DNA of 64,000 nt from Chamaecyparis obtusa. Lineage: Eukaryota > Streptophyta > Pinopsida > Cupressales > Cupressaceae. Numbering within the stretch: the stretch's first letter is position 1; every line of letters begins with the position of its first letter. Positions 49,401 through 60,704 of this stretch are shown in pieces. Under the pieces are notes generated by a model. The model saw nothing but the letters and a program-made list of their open reading frames with translations, had not been told where the DNA came from and made no database searches. The position numbers were made by a program, and so were the translations under genes. The stretch is from positions 1 to 64,000 of the forward strand of contig BSBK01006742.1 in the NCBI GenBank assembly GCA_027943335.1. Reading direction: 5' to 3'.

Positions 49401-50919
49401 GCTTATGTCGCACTCCATCCTTTGTCAGGGAATAGGTATTCGCACGACCATCATGTACAACACATCTGTCAAACTGCCACGGTCTACCTAACAACATATG
49501 ACATGCATCCATAGAGATGATATCACATAGTACCTCATCTTGGTACCCACCGATCTTGAACTTTACTAGGCACTATTCACTGACCATGACCTTGTGGTCA
49601 TCCTGCACCCAGGCAATCCGATATGGATGTGGGTGTTTCTATCTCTTGAGCTTCAACTTTATCACCATCTCTTCTGACACCAAATTTTCAGTGCTTCCAC
49701 TATCGATAATCACATCATAGCATTTACCCTCACACTTGCATCTAGTGCAAAACAGGCTCCTCCTTTGCTCAGGTTCATTCTCACCACTCAACAGGACTCT
49801 TCTGTTAATCAACATTTCTCCTCTTTCAGCATCTTCAGAATTTGATGATCTAGCATCTTCATCTATATGTGCAACTCTGGCCTGGCCTTCATTTCTCCTG
49901 TATATTCTACCTTGGCATTGAGGACATTCAAATGCCCTATGACCTTCTTCTCCACAGTGAAAACATGTTCCACGGAAGCCACCTCTTCCAGATCCTTGTC
50001 CTCTTCCTCTTCCTCTCTGATCTCTATTATTCTGATCCTGGAAGTGATTGGAATTATTTTCACATTGATTTTGACTACTACTAGCCTCATCCTTCTTTTT
50101 CGGATCTTCATTTCAGCCACCATATGACCGTCCACCAGATCGTCTACCGCGACCTCTTCCATTTTGTCTACTCTCGAACTTCTTGTTTAGCTTTTCCTCT
50201 ACTTTTAGGGAAAATTGGTATGCCTCCTCAATACTGTTCATTCAAACCAGATTCAGCTCCTCCTGAATGCTTGGCCTTAACCCATTAAGGTATCGGGCAA
50301 CTTTCTCCTTATCAGCTTCTGCATGGCCTATTCTGATGAGAAGTCGGTAGAACTCCTCTGTATACTCCTGAACAGATCTTCCTGCTTGCTTCAAACTCTG
50401 CATTTTCTTCAGTAGGTCAAGCTCATAATCAACATGAATGAACTGTCACTTCAATTTATCCACCATCCGATCCCATCTTGTGATTTTATCTTTCCCTCTT
50501 CTATTTTGCTCCAACTGAATTTCTTGCCACCAGATCTTCGCATGACCTTTCAATCTGGCCTTCACAAATTTGACCCTATCAGGATCGTCAACATCTTCGT
50601 ACTCAAAATATTCCTCACATTCATTGATCTAGTCTATCAATTCCTCTGGGTTAAGATTTCCAGAAAATGTAGGAACCTCAATCTTTAGTCTTTTCCCAAT
50701 CTTGGAAATGGCCCGAAAAAGTCTTTCCTCCTCCTGGTTCACAATTTCGGCTTCTCCTTCTTGATATTATTTTTCGGCTTCATCCTCGCTTTCGTCTCTA
50801 ACATTGAGATTCATTTCTCTACAAATCTCTTCTTGCAATGCTTGCACTTGTCTTTGCAGCTCTCTAACTTTAGGTGTTACAACACCAGCTCTTCCGCCAC
50901 GTTCCCTTCATGGAGGCAT
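46430..50919 (-). pseudogene. gag-pol: gag-pro-pol polyprotein of F2 with chromodomain (stops)
   Basis: Minus strand from ATG 50919. Gag has a zinc knuckle CFHCGEEGHRAFEC (about 49930-49972); protease has IIDSGSTENLVSEEM (about 49715). RT spans about 49090-48270, with [20 protein letters not shown] and catalytic YLDD near 48675. RNase H starts [14 protein letters not shown] (48240). Integrase (47690-46600) has H-H-C-C with HFGRDKT and CRVCQMAKG, and core [12 protein letters not shown]. The chromodomain-like end is [20 protein letters not shown] (about 46480-46545). Stops are TGA at 50908-50910, 48913-48915, 47698-47700 and 46480-46482; TAG at 49087-49089, 47962-47964, 47182-47184 and about 47170; TAA at 48274-48276. 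Nearly all fall where CGA, CAG or CAA is expected. Galadriel- or CRM-like by motif; lineage not settled. Confidence 0.9.
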
Positions 50920-51006
50920 TCTCACGATGCGCGCTGAAACCCTAGCCACGGTCCTGGTGCAAACTGCCTCACAGTTGACGATCTGTTTACACACTCAAGA
51001 ACTCCT

Positions 51007-51018
51007 GCTCTGATACCA
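51007..51018 (-). other. Primer-binding site of F2 (tRNA-iMet)
   Basis: The minus strand reads tggtatcagagc, two bases inside the 5' LTR at 51021. Confidence 0.92.
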
Positions 51019-51020
51019 CT

Positions 51021-51877
51021 TGATGAAGGGTACTCCCCTTAATACCACAAACACATAACAGAAATAGAGAAACAACAACAATATGCAAGAACAAAAAATT
51101 GGCTTCTTATTATCTCCACAAATGTGGAATTACAAACTTTCAGAATTACAATATGCAAAGCCACATGGGCATTCCCATACAATATTCTGTAGGACAAAGC
51201 CTCGAATCAATACCCAGATCTACTACCCAGAACTATTCTGAACTGCCTAAGACAATAATACAGCCTTCCTTATATAGGCAATTTTCCACCGCCTGGAAGG
51301 TTCCAGAATTTTAGCCAATAAGGCCGACCAAACTTAGAATTATTTTATTTTACATTTTATTACATCATAGTCCGCTCAAGATAACTTTTGAAACCCGAAC
51401 AGAAATTTTGAAGAAAATTATTTTTCGCCATTTCAGGTGGCCCAACTTCCGAAGACCATAAGTCATCACCAGTTGACCCGATCAGCTATTATAACCCCAT
51501 TTCAGAAATGCCACGAAGCGCTCTACAGGCTTGACCCATGCAAGCACCCGTCACTCAAATTTTTGACCTCATTCGGGGCCTCTAAAGCCTTCAAAACTGA
51601 GTTCAAAGTTTCTATGCCCTACTGCCAATACCGAAAATCTTCAATATCTTCCAATATACACTTGATCTAGCAATGAAACTTTACTGGCAGACTTATATGA
51701 CCAAAATCAACCTCCAAGAAAGAAATCAGATCATTCTAAGCACATACAAAAAATTACCAAAAATAGTAAATTTCCATAAATAGCAGCTCTGCACAAAATA
51801 GCCCTTATTGAATATAAAAACATAAATATTTTTGGGTGATGCAAGATTGCTCTTACACCCAGGATGCTCCTGCATCA
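51021..51877 (-). repeat. 5' LTR of F2
   Basis: 857 bp, same length as 45516-46372 and similar throughout, with a modest number of substitutions. Confidence 0.95.
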
Positions 51878-51882
51878 ATAGC

Positions 51883-51956
51883 CCTTATTGAAAAGCAAAC
51901 ATAAATATTTTTGGGTGATGCAAGATTGCTCTTACACCCAAGATGCTCCTGCATCA
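51883..51956 (-). repeat. 3' LTR of F1, proximal part
   Basis: Begins ccttattgaaaagcaaac and ends gctcctgcatca. It completes 44790-45515 and lines up with 57330-57410 of F1's other LTR. Confidence 0.88.
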
Positions 51957-54900
51957 GACACCCAAGGTAATTGAGAAGTGACCCTATCATGACTCAGGTG
52001 TGCAGAGGAAAACCACGATGGTTAACCTCCTCCCTTGCTAGCCATGATGAATCTTCAGTAGGTCATCCTTTCCATTTGACCAAATACTCTTCATATGTCA
52101 TGTTCCTTGTGCTTCTGCCAACATGACTATCTAGTATGTCTTCAATCTCCTTGATATATGAACTAGTTGCTGGAATACTCCACTGTGCTATTGTAATCTC
52201 ATCCTCAACACCTCCTTCATGATACTCTATCAGATCTAAAACATTAAATATGAGTGAAATATTCATCTCAGTAGGCAACTCGAGCTCATATGCATTTCCT
52301 AAATCATGCTTCTTCAATATCTTACATGGCCCAAACTTCTTCATTTTCAACTTGTTATATGTACCAAGTAGAAATATTTCCTTCTGCAAATGAACCATGA
52401 CTTCATCTCTACCCTAAAATTCCTTATGCCTCCTTTTATCATCTTCCCTAGCCTTATACCGTGCATTCATATTGGTAATGTGCTTCGTCACATCCTCATG
52501 GATGTTCTTCAAATATTTTACAAAATCCTCAGCTTCAGCACTACTTATTTCTCCTTTATCTATCTTTCTTAACTCATATGTATTTCTTGGACTACTCCCA
52601 TATACAATCTGAAATGGTGATTTACCAGTGCTCCTATTGACAGAATTATTGTATGCAAATTTTATCTGTGGTAAAATCAAATCCCATCCTGTTGGCTTAT
52701 CTCCAACCACACATCTCAGAAAATTTCCCAAACTCCTATTCACCACCTTTGTCTGTCCATCAGTCTGTGGATGATGTGATGAACTAAACTTCAAATCTAT
52801 CTTCAACTTCTTCCACAATGTACAACAGAAATATCCAACAAACTTAGTGTCTGTATTTGAAACTATACTCTTTGGCAAACCATGTAGTCTCACCAGTTCT
52901 CTGAAAAATAATTTCGCTACATGAACAACATCATTAGTCTTCTTGTAGGGAACAAAATGTTTCATCTTTGAAAATCTGTCAACTACCAAAAAAATTGAAT
53001 CGTGTCCCCGTTGTGTCCTTGTTAAACCAAAAACAAAGTCTATACTGATATCCTCCCAAGGCTTCTCTGGTACAGGTTATGAGTGATACAACCCTATATT
53101 TTGCTTCACTCCTTTCATCATTTGACATACTCTGCAACTCTGTACAAACTTCTTAACATCTTGCTGCAAGTGTGGCCAATAATAATTCTCACTAACCAAA
53201 GCAAGTGTTTTATCATGACCAAAATGTCTAGCCAATCCTCCGCTATGCTTCTCCTTGATGAGATTCTCCCTCATAGAAGTTCTTGGAATGCACAATTGAC
53301 TCCCTCTGAATAGCATATCATCCTGAATGATGAAATCCAACCACTTCATTCTATCTTGAGTAACAGGTTCTTTACAAGATTTCCAAGATTCACCAAAATC
53401 AGGATCCTCTGGATACAAATTCTTGAGTTCCTTGAACCCAACCACCTCAATCTGCATCTCTGTCAGCAATAGTTGCCTTTTGCTAAGCACATTTGCAACC
53501 CTATTAGACTTTCCACTTTTGTGTTTCAAAAAAAATGTATAACTCTACAAACAATCAACCCATTTCAAATGTCTTTGATTCAACTTTCCTTGACTATTCA
53601 AATATTACAAAGTTTGATGATCAGTATACAAAAAAAACTCCTTAGGAAGTATCTATAGTGTCTCCACTTCTTCAATGCCTAAACTATAGCATAAAATTCT
53701 TGATCATAAATAAAATATTTTCTCTTGGCATCATTTAACTTCTCATTGAAATAAGCAATAGGTTTACCTTCTTGGCTCATAACAGCTCCTATTGGAGTAC
53801 CACTAGCATCACAATCTACTTGAAACATCTTATTAAAATTAGGAAGTGCTAAAATAGGTTGTTCTGTAACCTTTTGTTTCAATCGTTTAAAACTCTTATC
53901 TACCCCATTAGTCCACTTGAACTCTTTTCTATTCCCTCTCATTGTTTCAGTCAAGGGTCCACAAATAATGCTAAAATTTCTAATAAAATTTTTATAAAAG
54001 CTTGCCAAACCATGAAAAGACCTTACCTCAGTAGCACTCCTTGGAGTAGACCATTCAAGGATAGCTTGTACCTTCTCTAGGTCCATTTTTAGACCTTCTA
54101 TTGAAACTAAAAATCTCAAATATCCTAACTCTTTCTTCACAACACTGCATTTCTTCAAATTAATCAACAATTTCTCATCTCTTAACTTCTCAAACACCAT
54201 ATGAATATGTATCATATGCTCTTCCAATGTCTTACTAAAGATCAAAATATCATCTAGGTCCACAATGACAAACTTACCCAAAAATTCTTTCAGAACCTCG
54301 TTCATGAGCCGCATGAAAGTGCTCGATGCATTGGTTAGCCCAAAAGACATGACTAACCACTCATACAATCCTTCCTTTATCTTGAAGGTAGTCTTCCATT
54401 CATCTCCTTCTCTAATCTAAATCTGGTGATATCCACTCTTCAGATCTATCTTTGAGAAATACAAAGCTCTGGACTTAAACAATCCATAATATCATCCATT
54501 CATGGCAATAGAAACCTATACTTGATTGTGATCTTGTTTATTTCTCTGGAATCTATACACATCCTTCATTCTCCATTATTCTTTGGTGCTAATACTGCTG
54601 GTACAGCACATGGAATTAGGCTCTCCCAAATCAATCCCTTCTGTAACAACTCATGTACTTGTTTTTTCAACTCTTCACTTTCTGCTGGTGTCATTCTATG
54701 TGTTGCCTTGTTTGGAAGACTGGCTTCTGGAATCAAATCTATCTGATGACTGATCTTCCCTACCGGTGGTAATCCATCAACTACATTTTCAGATACAATA
54801 TCCTGAAATGCATTCAACAAAATTGCAACCTCTATAGGTACATCCTCTACTTACTCTTTACCAACTTTTGGAATTAAAGCAAAACACACATGCTCATGCC

Positions 54901-56508
54901 TCATACCATCTAGGAATTTTCTTCCATCAACAAAATTTATTCTTGCATTACCACATACCTTTTCTTCGATCTCCTTCAATGGCTTTAGCTTATGTCGCAC
55001 TCCATCCTTTGTCAGGGAATAGGTATTCACATGACCATCTTGTATATCACATCTATCAAACTGCCACATCCTACCCAACAACATGTGACATACATCCATA
55101 GGTATGATATCACATAGTACTTCATCATGGTAGCCACCAATCTTGAACTTTACTAGGCACTATTCACTGACCATGACCTTGTAGTCATCCTACACCAGGC
55201 AATCCAATATGGATGTGGGTGCTTCTGTCTCTTGAGATTCAACTTTGTCACCATCTCTTCTGACACCAAATTGTCAGTGCTTCCACTATCAATAATCACA
55301 TCATAGCATTTATCCTCACACTTGAATCTAGTGCGAAATAGGCTCCTCCTTTGTTCAAGTTCATTCTCACCACTTAGAAGGACTCTTCTATTAATCAATG
55401 TTTCTCCTCTTTCAGCATCTTCAGAGTTTGATGATCTGGCATCTTCATCTACATATGCAACTCTAGCCTAGCCTTCATTCCTCCTATCCATCCTTCCTTG
55501 GTGTTGAGGACATTCAAATGCCCTATGAGCTTCTTGTCCGCAATGAAAACATGTTCCATGGAAGCCTCATCTTCCTAAACCTTGTACTCTTCCTCTTCCT
55601 CTTTGATCTCTATTGTTCTGATCTTGGAAATTATTGCAATTGTTTCCTCTCTAATTTTGACTGCTACTAGCCTCATTCTTCTTTTTTAGATCTTCATTTT
55701 GACCTCCATATGACCATCCACTAGATCATCCACCGTGACCTCTTCCATTTTGTCTGCTCTCGAACTTCTTGTTTAGCTTTTCCTCTACTTTTAGGGTAAA
55801 CTGGTATGCCTCTTCAATACTATTTATTCAAACTAGATTCAACTCCTGAATTCTTGGCCTCAACCGATTAAGGTAACGAGCAACTTTCTCCTTATCAGCT
55901 TCTACATGGCCTGTTCTGATGAGGATTTGATAGAACTCCTCTGTATACTCCTGAACAGATCATCCCACTTGCTTCAAACATTGCATTTTCTTTAGTAGGT
56001 CAAACTCATAATCAACAGGGATGAATTGTTGCTTCAATTTATCCACCATTTGATCTCATTTTATGATTTTATCTTTCCCTCTTCTATTTCACTCTAATTG
56101 AATCTCTTGCCACCACATCCTCACATGAAATTTCAGTCTGGCCTTCACAAATTTGACCTTATCAGGATCCTCAATATCTTCATACTCAAAATATTATTCA
56201 CATTCATTGATCCAGTTGATCAATTGTTCTATGTTAAGATTTCTTGAAAATGTAGGAACCTCGATCTTAGGTCTTTTCCCAATCTTGGAAATGGCCCAAA
56301 AAAGCCTTTCTTCTTCTTGATTCAAAATTTTGCCTTTTTCTTCTTGATCATCATTTCCTTCTTCGGCTTCATCATTGCTTTCATCTCTGACATTAAGATT
56401 CATTCCTCTACGAATCTCTTCTTGCAATGCTCGCACTTGTCTCTGGAGTGGTCTAACCTTAGGTGTTACAACACTAACTCTTCCACCATGTTCCCTTCAT
56501 GGAGGCAT
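51957..56508 (-). pseudogene. gag-pol: gag-pro-pol polyprotein of F1 (heavily decayed)
   Basis: Same layout as F2. ATG at 56508, helix LQRQVRALQEEIRRG, zinc knuckle CFHCGQEAHRAFEC (about 55510-55560; AH where GH is usual), protease IIDSGSTDNLVSEEM (about 55300). RT has the catalytic motif changed from YLDD to DLDD (about 54255). RNase H starts near 53840; integrase is at 53500-52420; the chromodomain segment [10 protein letters not shown] is followed by TGA at 52063-52065. There are more stops and shifts than in F2. TGA at 56497-56499 (gag codon 4), 54500-54502 and 52063-52065 coincide with TGAs in F2. Confidence 0.87.
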
Positions 56509-56595
56509 TTTCATGATGCATGTTGAAACCCTCACCACGGCCTTGGTGCAAACTACCTCATAGTCAGTGATCTATTTACACACTCAGAAACTCTT

Positions 56596-56607
56596 GCTCT
56601 GATACCA
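56596..56607 (-). other. Primer-binding site of F1 (tRNA-iMet)
   Basis: The minus strand reads tggtatcagagc, two bases from the LTR at 56610. Confidence 0.92.
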
Positions 56608-56609
56608 CT

Positions 56610-57410
56610 TGATGAAGGGTGCTCCCCTAAATACCACAAACACATAACAGAAACAGAGAAACAACAACAATATGCAAGAACATAAAATTGGCTTCTTATT
56701 ATCTCCACAAATGTGGAATTACAAACTTTCAGAATTACAATATGCAAAACCATGTGGGCATTCCCTTAAAATATTCTGCAGGACAAACCCTCGAATCAAT
56801 ACCTAGATCTACTACCCAGAACTGCCTAGACAACACTATGGGCCTTCTTTATATAGGCAATTTCCACTGCCCAAGAAAGTTCCAGAAATTTAGCCCTTAA
56901 GGCTGACTATATATAGAATTATTTTATTTTCACAATTTTTACAATAGGATCGACTCAAAAGAAATACAAAATATGCTTTTAGGTAGCCCAACTTCAAGAG
57001 GCCATAAATTTTTAACCGTAGCTTTGTTTTTCTATTGTAACCACTTTTCAGAAACGCCATGATGAGATCTATACTGCCCAATATGTGCTAGCACTAGTCA
57101 GTCGGGGGTCGATTGCGATCTAGAGCCTCTAAGGTCTTCAAAATTGACCTGAAAAATTTCATACCCAAAAACCTCAATAACTTCACCAATAATGATGATG
57201 TGGCAATGAAACTCAACTGGTAGGCTGAAATGACTAGGATGAACCTCCAACTGTGAAATCAAAACATTCTGAGATCATATGACCAACTTACTAAAAATAG
57301 TAAGTTTCCATAAATAGCAGCTCTGCACAAGATAGCCCTTATTGAAAAGAAAATAGAAATATTTTTGGGTGATGCAAGATTGCTCTTGCACCTAGGATGC
57401 TCCTGAATCA
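56610..57410 (-). repeat. 5' LTR of F1
   Basis: 801 bp, plus strand tgatgaagggtgctcccc ... gctcctgaatca. Paired with the split 3' LTR; bounded outside by TSD tatgg. Confidence 0.92.
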
Positions 57411-57415
57411 TATGG

Positions 57416-57495
57416 GTTAAGAATAGATATGGCATACCTATTCTGATTCCCTTAAAATATTCATGAGAACATTTTTTTTATTTACTTGGGGTGTC
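57416..57495 (+). other. Element E interior, right of F1
   Basis: The last 80 bases of E before its 3' LTR, following TSD tatgg. A weak purine-rich stretch (ggggtgtc) touches the LTR and may be a decayed polypurine tract. Confidence 0.6.
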
Positions 57496-58548
57496 TGATG
57501 TAAGAGCATCTCGAGCTTTGAGCAATCTTGCATCAACCAAAAATATTTCTTATTTTCTGTTGTTTGCATTATAATTGTTGTATTTGTTGGTTTCATGGTG
57601 TGTAAATTTTACATGATGTTGAGGACCTATTTTGGAACCTTCTCCTACAATCTCATAAGGATTGGATGGACCATTTCAAAGTTGGAGTTGTTTTACTGCC
57701 GTCGGAGCCGTATTTTCTTATAGGTTTGGTGCTTATTGCATGATGTGGCTCCGTTGATCCTTAATGAATCATACTTTCCAATCTTAGGGCCTTAAAGAGG
57801 ACTTAAAATAATATATTTTCCCAAGAGCGCAAATTCTAATTCATTATGAGTCAAAAGTTATGAACATTTTGCTTGGAGACCTATTTTCAGCCAGTTTACA
57901 TGCGAAACATGGAGCGTTTCTTCTTGTGCTATTCTGTGTGATGAGATGTGGCCTTGTGAAGTTAGGGGCTTATTTTTTGGTGATGTTTGGACCTATTTGT
58001 AAAGGTGCATTAATTTTTTATCATTCTTGCATTAGTTTTGGTTTACTCTTCCAGACTGGACCTATATTGTAATTAAATGCCTGACTAGCCGACTTGTGGT
58101 TTAGTTGGCTATATATTGAGAGCTTGGGTAGATGTTTAGATATATGATGGTATATTGGTAGTATCATGAGAGTATAATCATAATTTTATCCTATGAGATC
58201 TTGTAGATCAGATGTTTTATCTAATATTTTGATAACAAAGCTAGTGGTTTGCATACTTGGAAACAAGGAGATTCCTTGGAGGCTTAGGAGCTCAAGTTTA
58301 GATTCACCTTTTGTGTTTCCATCATTTTCTAATGTGATTTAGAGCTGGACTAGCTAGGAGATTTTTGAGATACTTTGTATTTTCATTGTATAAGGCCGAA
58401 ATCTGGAAGGCCTTACATCTGGGCATGTTGAATGAAATTTTATTTTTAAGCATTATACTATTGAATTCCACTATGCTTGTTGTTGTTATAATTGGCAGTG
58501 TAGGTTTGGACCATCCATTATTGGATCCTCCACCCCTACGTTGCATCA
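57496..58548 (+). repeat. 3' LTR of element E
   Basis: 1053 bp, tgatgtaaga ... gttgcatca. Followed by TSD aggga. Confidence 0.93.
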
Positions 58549-58553
58549 AGGGA

Positions 58554-59716
58554 TCACCATTAAATATATCATCTATTGTCCATTTTTGTAGATCAACTCC
58601 CCAACCTTATCAAGAGAGGCATTTCCCATGAATTTGTCTTTAATATTTCTAGAATGAGCCTTGTTTAGGATTTAATCTACAAATTGTTTTTGAGGATAAA
58701 CACCTTGCTTGAACCCCAAAGAAAATTTAAAAGTAATTTTCCTATCTTGTGAACCACCTTTCTTCCTCCTCCATACATTTTTTTTAGTTTCTACTTTAGC
58801 TTTTTTGAGTTGAGAATTATTGGTCTGATGCCAAATCTTTTTGTAGTGAAAACACACAAAAGGTATGGAATCAAATTCAATTTCTTGAGCTAGAAAACCA
58901 AGATTCAATCTAGTTTAAAACTATGATGGCATATAATTTCTCTACTTAATGTGCATACAATTATTCACATAAACTAATAAAAAAATTTAAGACCATCGTA
59001 GGATTGAGAAAAATTAGCTCCCCCCAATAAATCTTAAGCCATGAAACACTTCCTGATACTATGATTCCAAGGGGTGTTAGGAGACCTGAAATAAAACAAG
59101 AGCCATATCAAAAACCCAATATTTTGGGGAAACACCTAGTTCCTTCTTCCTAAGAGTGACTGAGGACTAACCAAACATTTTTTGGCCACCAAGCAGAACC
59201 ATTTATATGTCTTCATCATAAGTATATATACAAAAGAGAAAAAATAGAACTTTGGCCATAGTCATAACATAAATTTGATCGGTAATTCTCTGTTATCTAC
59301 CAACCCACACTCTCACCGATTTAATATCTAGTCTTGTGCCATTTAACATTTCCACTAGAGAGAATTCTATGTAAGCTAGGGCTTTATGTTAATCAAACAC
59401 CAAAATAGAACAAGAACTACATGCATGGTCCACTAAGTGTGAAATAGGATAAGTTGACCAAACTCACAACTGAGACCATTTTTTTTACCACTTTTAATTC
59501 TCCATTGGATGTGGACCACCAGATAGTTTGCAATTAGCAACCCTAGGAATCATAGTTGGCCACATAAGAAGAGAAATAAAAGGATGAATGGTAAAATTCA
59601 TAGAGAGAAAAAAATACAAAGTGATAAGAGGCTCAACATCATCAATAGTTTCTTCATATCTATTATGGCCACCACCACCATTGTTTAAGCAACTTCCTAC
59701 CAAAGCCAAGTTCACA
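58554..59716 (-). pseudogene. LINE piece 1: ORF1 with zinc knuckle (degenerate)
   Basis: The minus strand from about 59715 begins LALVGSCLNN and, some 60 codons on, MWPTMIPRVANCKLS. Both resemble the DUF4283-like N-terminal part of plant L1 ORF1. At about 58890-58830 it reads EFDSIPFVCFHYKKIWHQ, matching the IPF.C..C...GH knuckle with the second Cys replaced, then a basic KKNVWRRKKG. It is followed downstream by E and then ORF2 at 41380, in the right order for an L1 element. Many stops. Confidence 0.6.
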
Positions 59717-59762
59717 TATTTATGGTACTTAAGCTTGATTTAGGCTCATAGATTTAGTATGC

Positions 59763-59791
59763 GGGTATGTGCAGGATCATGCTATGCCAAA
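59763..59791 (+). repeat. Left terminal inverted repeat
   Basis: Pairs with 63924-63952, with two mismatches in 29 bases. Confidence 0.75.
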
Positions 59792-59997
59792 CTAGGCCCT
59801 TAAGTGGTAATGAAAATTCAGAAAATCAAGTCTAGGCAAGTCGACATAAAAATTTGAACAAGTTATAAATATTATATCAAAAATATGTAAGAAGATAATC
59901 TGTATAAAATTGAATTTAGTTTCTAATGTACTAGGCCTCTTTTAAAAACAATTATTCTATACACTGAAAATTTCAAATTTCAATGTAGTAGTACAAA

Positions 59998-60704
59998 AAT
60001 TTCAGGAAAAAAATAAGAAGTAGGTGTATGTTTGACTACCTTAAACACAATCAAATGATAAATTTTTTTTACAACATTCTAGATATAAGTATTAGACTCA
60101 TGTTTGGATGTGATACATATTTTTTTGTAATTTTTTTTCTATGTAAATAATTAATTATGATTTTTCTTCTACAACTTTTCCAGAATACAAAAAATTTCAT
60201 GTCTGACCACGTTAACTTAGTCTAAAATTTATCAAATTGAAAATATTTTTTATTTTTCTTGTAGTAGGAAAATTATAGTATGTGACACATGTTTTGGATT
60301 TCAAAAATGTTATATAGTTTGAAAGTTATAGCTATTTTTAAAAAAGTCTATCAATCAGGACTAGAAAGATAACAAGTAGGTGTATGTCTAACCACATTAA
60401 ACAAAATCAAATGATAATTATTTTTTATAAGATTCTAGATAAAAGTAGTAGACTCATGTCCAGATGTGATGTATAATTTTTTGTATTTTTTTTTCCTAGT
60501 AAATAATTAATTATGATTTTTATATTACAAATTTTCCTGAATATAAAAACTCTCATGTCTAACCACCTTAACTTAGTCTAAACTTCATGAAATTGAAAGA
60601 ATTGTTTATTATTATTGTATTAGGTGAAACATAGAATGTGATGTATATTTTAGATTTAAAAAATTTTATACTCTTTGCAAGCTATATTTGTTTTTCAAAG
60701 AGTC
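59998..60704 (+). repeat. Tandem repeat, period about 356 bp, two copies and part of a third
   Basis: Anchors taggtgtatg at 60021 and 60377, with collinear matches after them (aatcaaatgata, agactcatgt, taattaattatgattttt, accttaact/acgttaact). The third copy starts after the solo LTR at 63885 (gagtctatcaatcagga, as at 60345). Confidence 0.75.

Larger units (their letters stand above)
45516..51877 (-). mobile_element. Element F2: chromovirus inserted in the 3' LTR of F1
   Basis: Both LTRs are 857 bp (45516-46372 and 51021-51877). TSD atagc is perfect (45511-45515 and 51878-51882). Removing F2 plus one TSD copy restores an F1 LTR that reads across the junction as F1's other LTR does (cacaagatagcccttattg). 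It is the same family as F1 but less decayed, hence younger. It has a PBS at 51007-51018, a gag-pol with chromodomain, and several stops. Confidence 0.95.
44790..57410 (-). mobile_element. Element F1: chromovirus, minus strand, inside E and split by F2
   Basis: TSD tatgg is perfect (44785-44789 and 57411-57415). The 5' LTR (minus sense) is 56610-57410. The 3' LTR is split by F2 into 51883-51956 and 44790-45515, together about 800 bp against 801. PBS is at 56596-56607. The interior at 51957-56609 encodes a decayed gag-pol with chromodomain. Confidence 0.93.
41781..58548 (+). mobile_element. Element E: non-autonomous Ty3-type element (gag-protease only), split by F1
   Basis: LTRs at 41781-42834 and 57496-58548 and a perfect TSD aggga (41776-41780 and 58549-58553). 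The PBS-like tggtattagagct is at 42837. Without F1 (44790-57410 plus one TSD copy) the interior is only about 2 kb. It codes gag and protease, then an unfamiliar tail in the place of RT. The 5' bases tgatgcaggaga resemble D and F LTR starts, and the gag is close to F's, so an F-like element may have supplied pol in trans. Confidence 0.92.

Noticed and set aside
44790..57410. A tandem array of two F elements sharing a middle LTR
   Set aside because: The exact TSD atagc at 45511 and 51878 and the split LTR show nested insertion, not tandem recombination.
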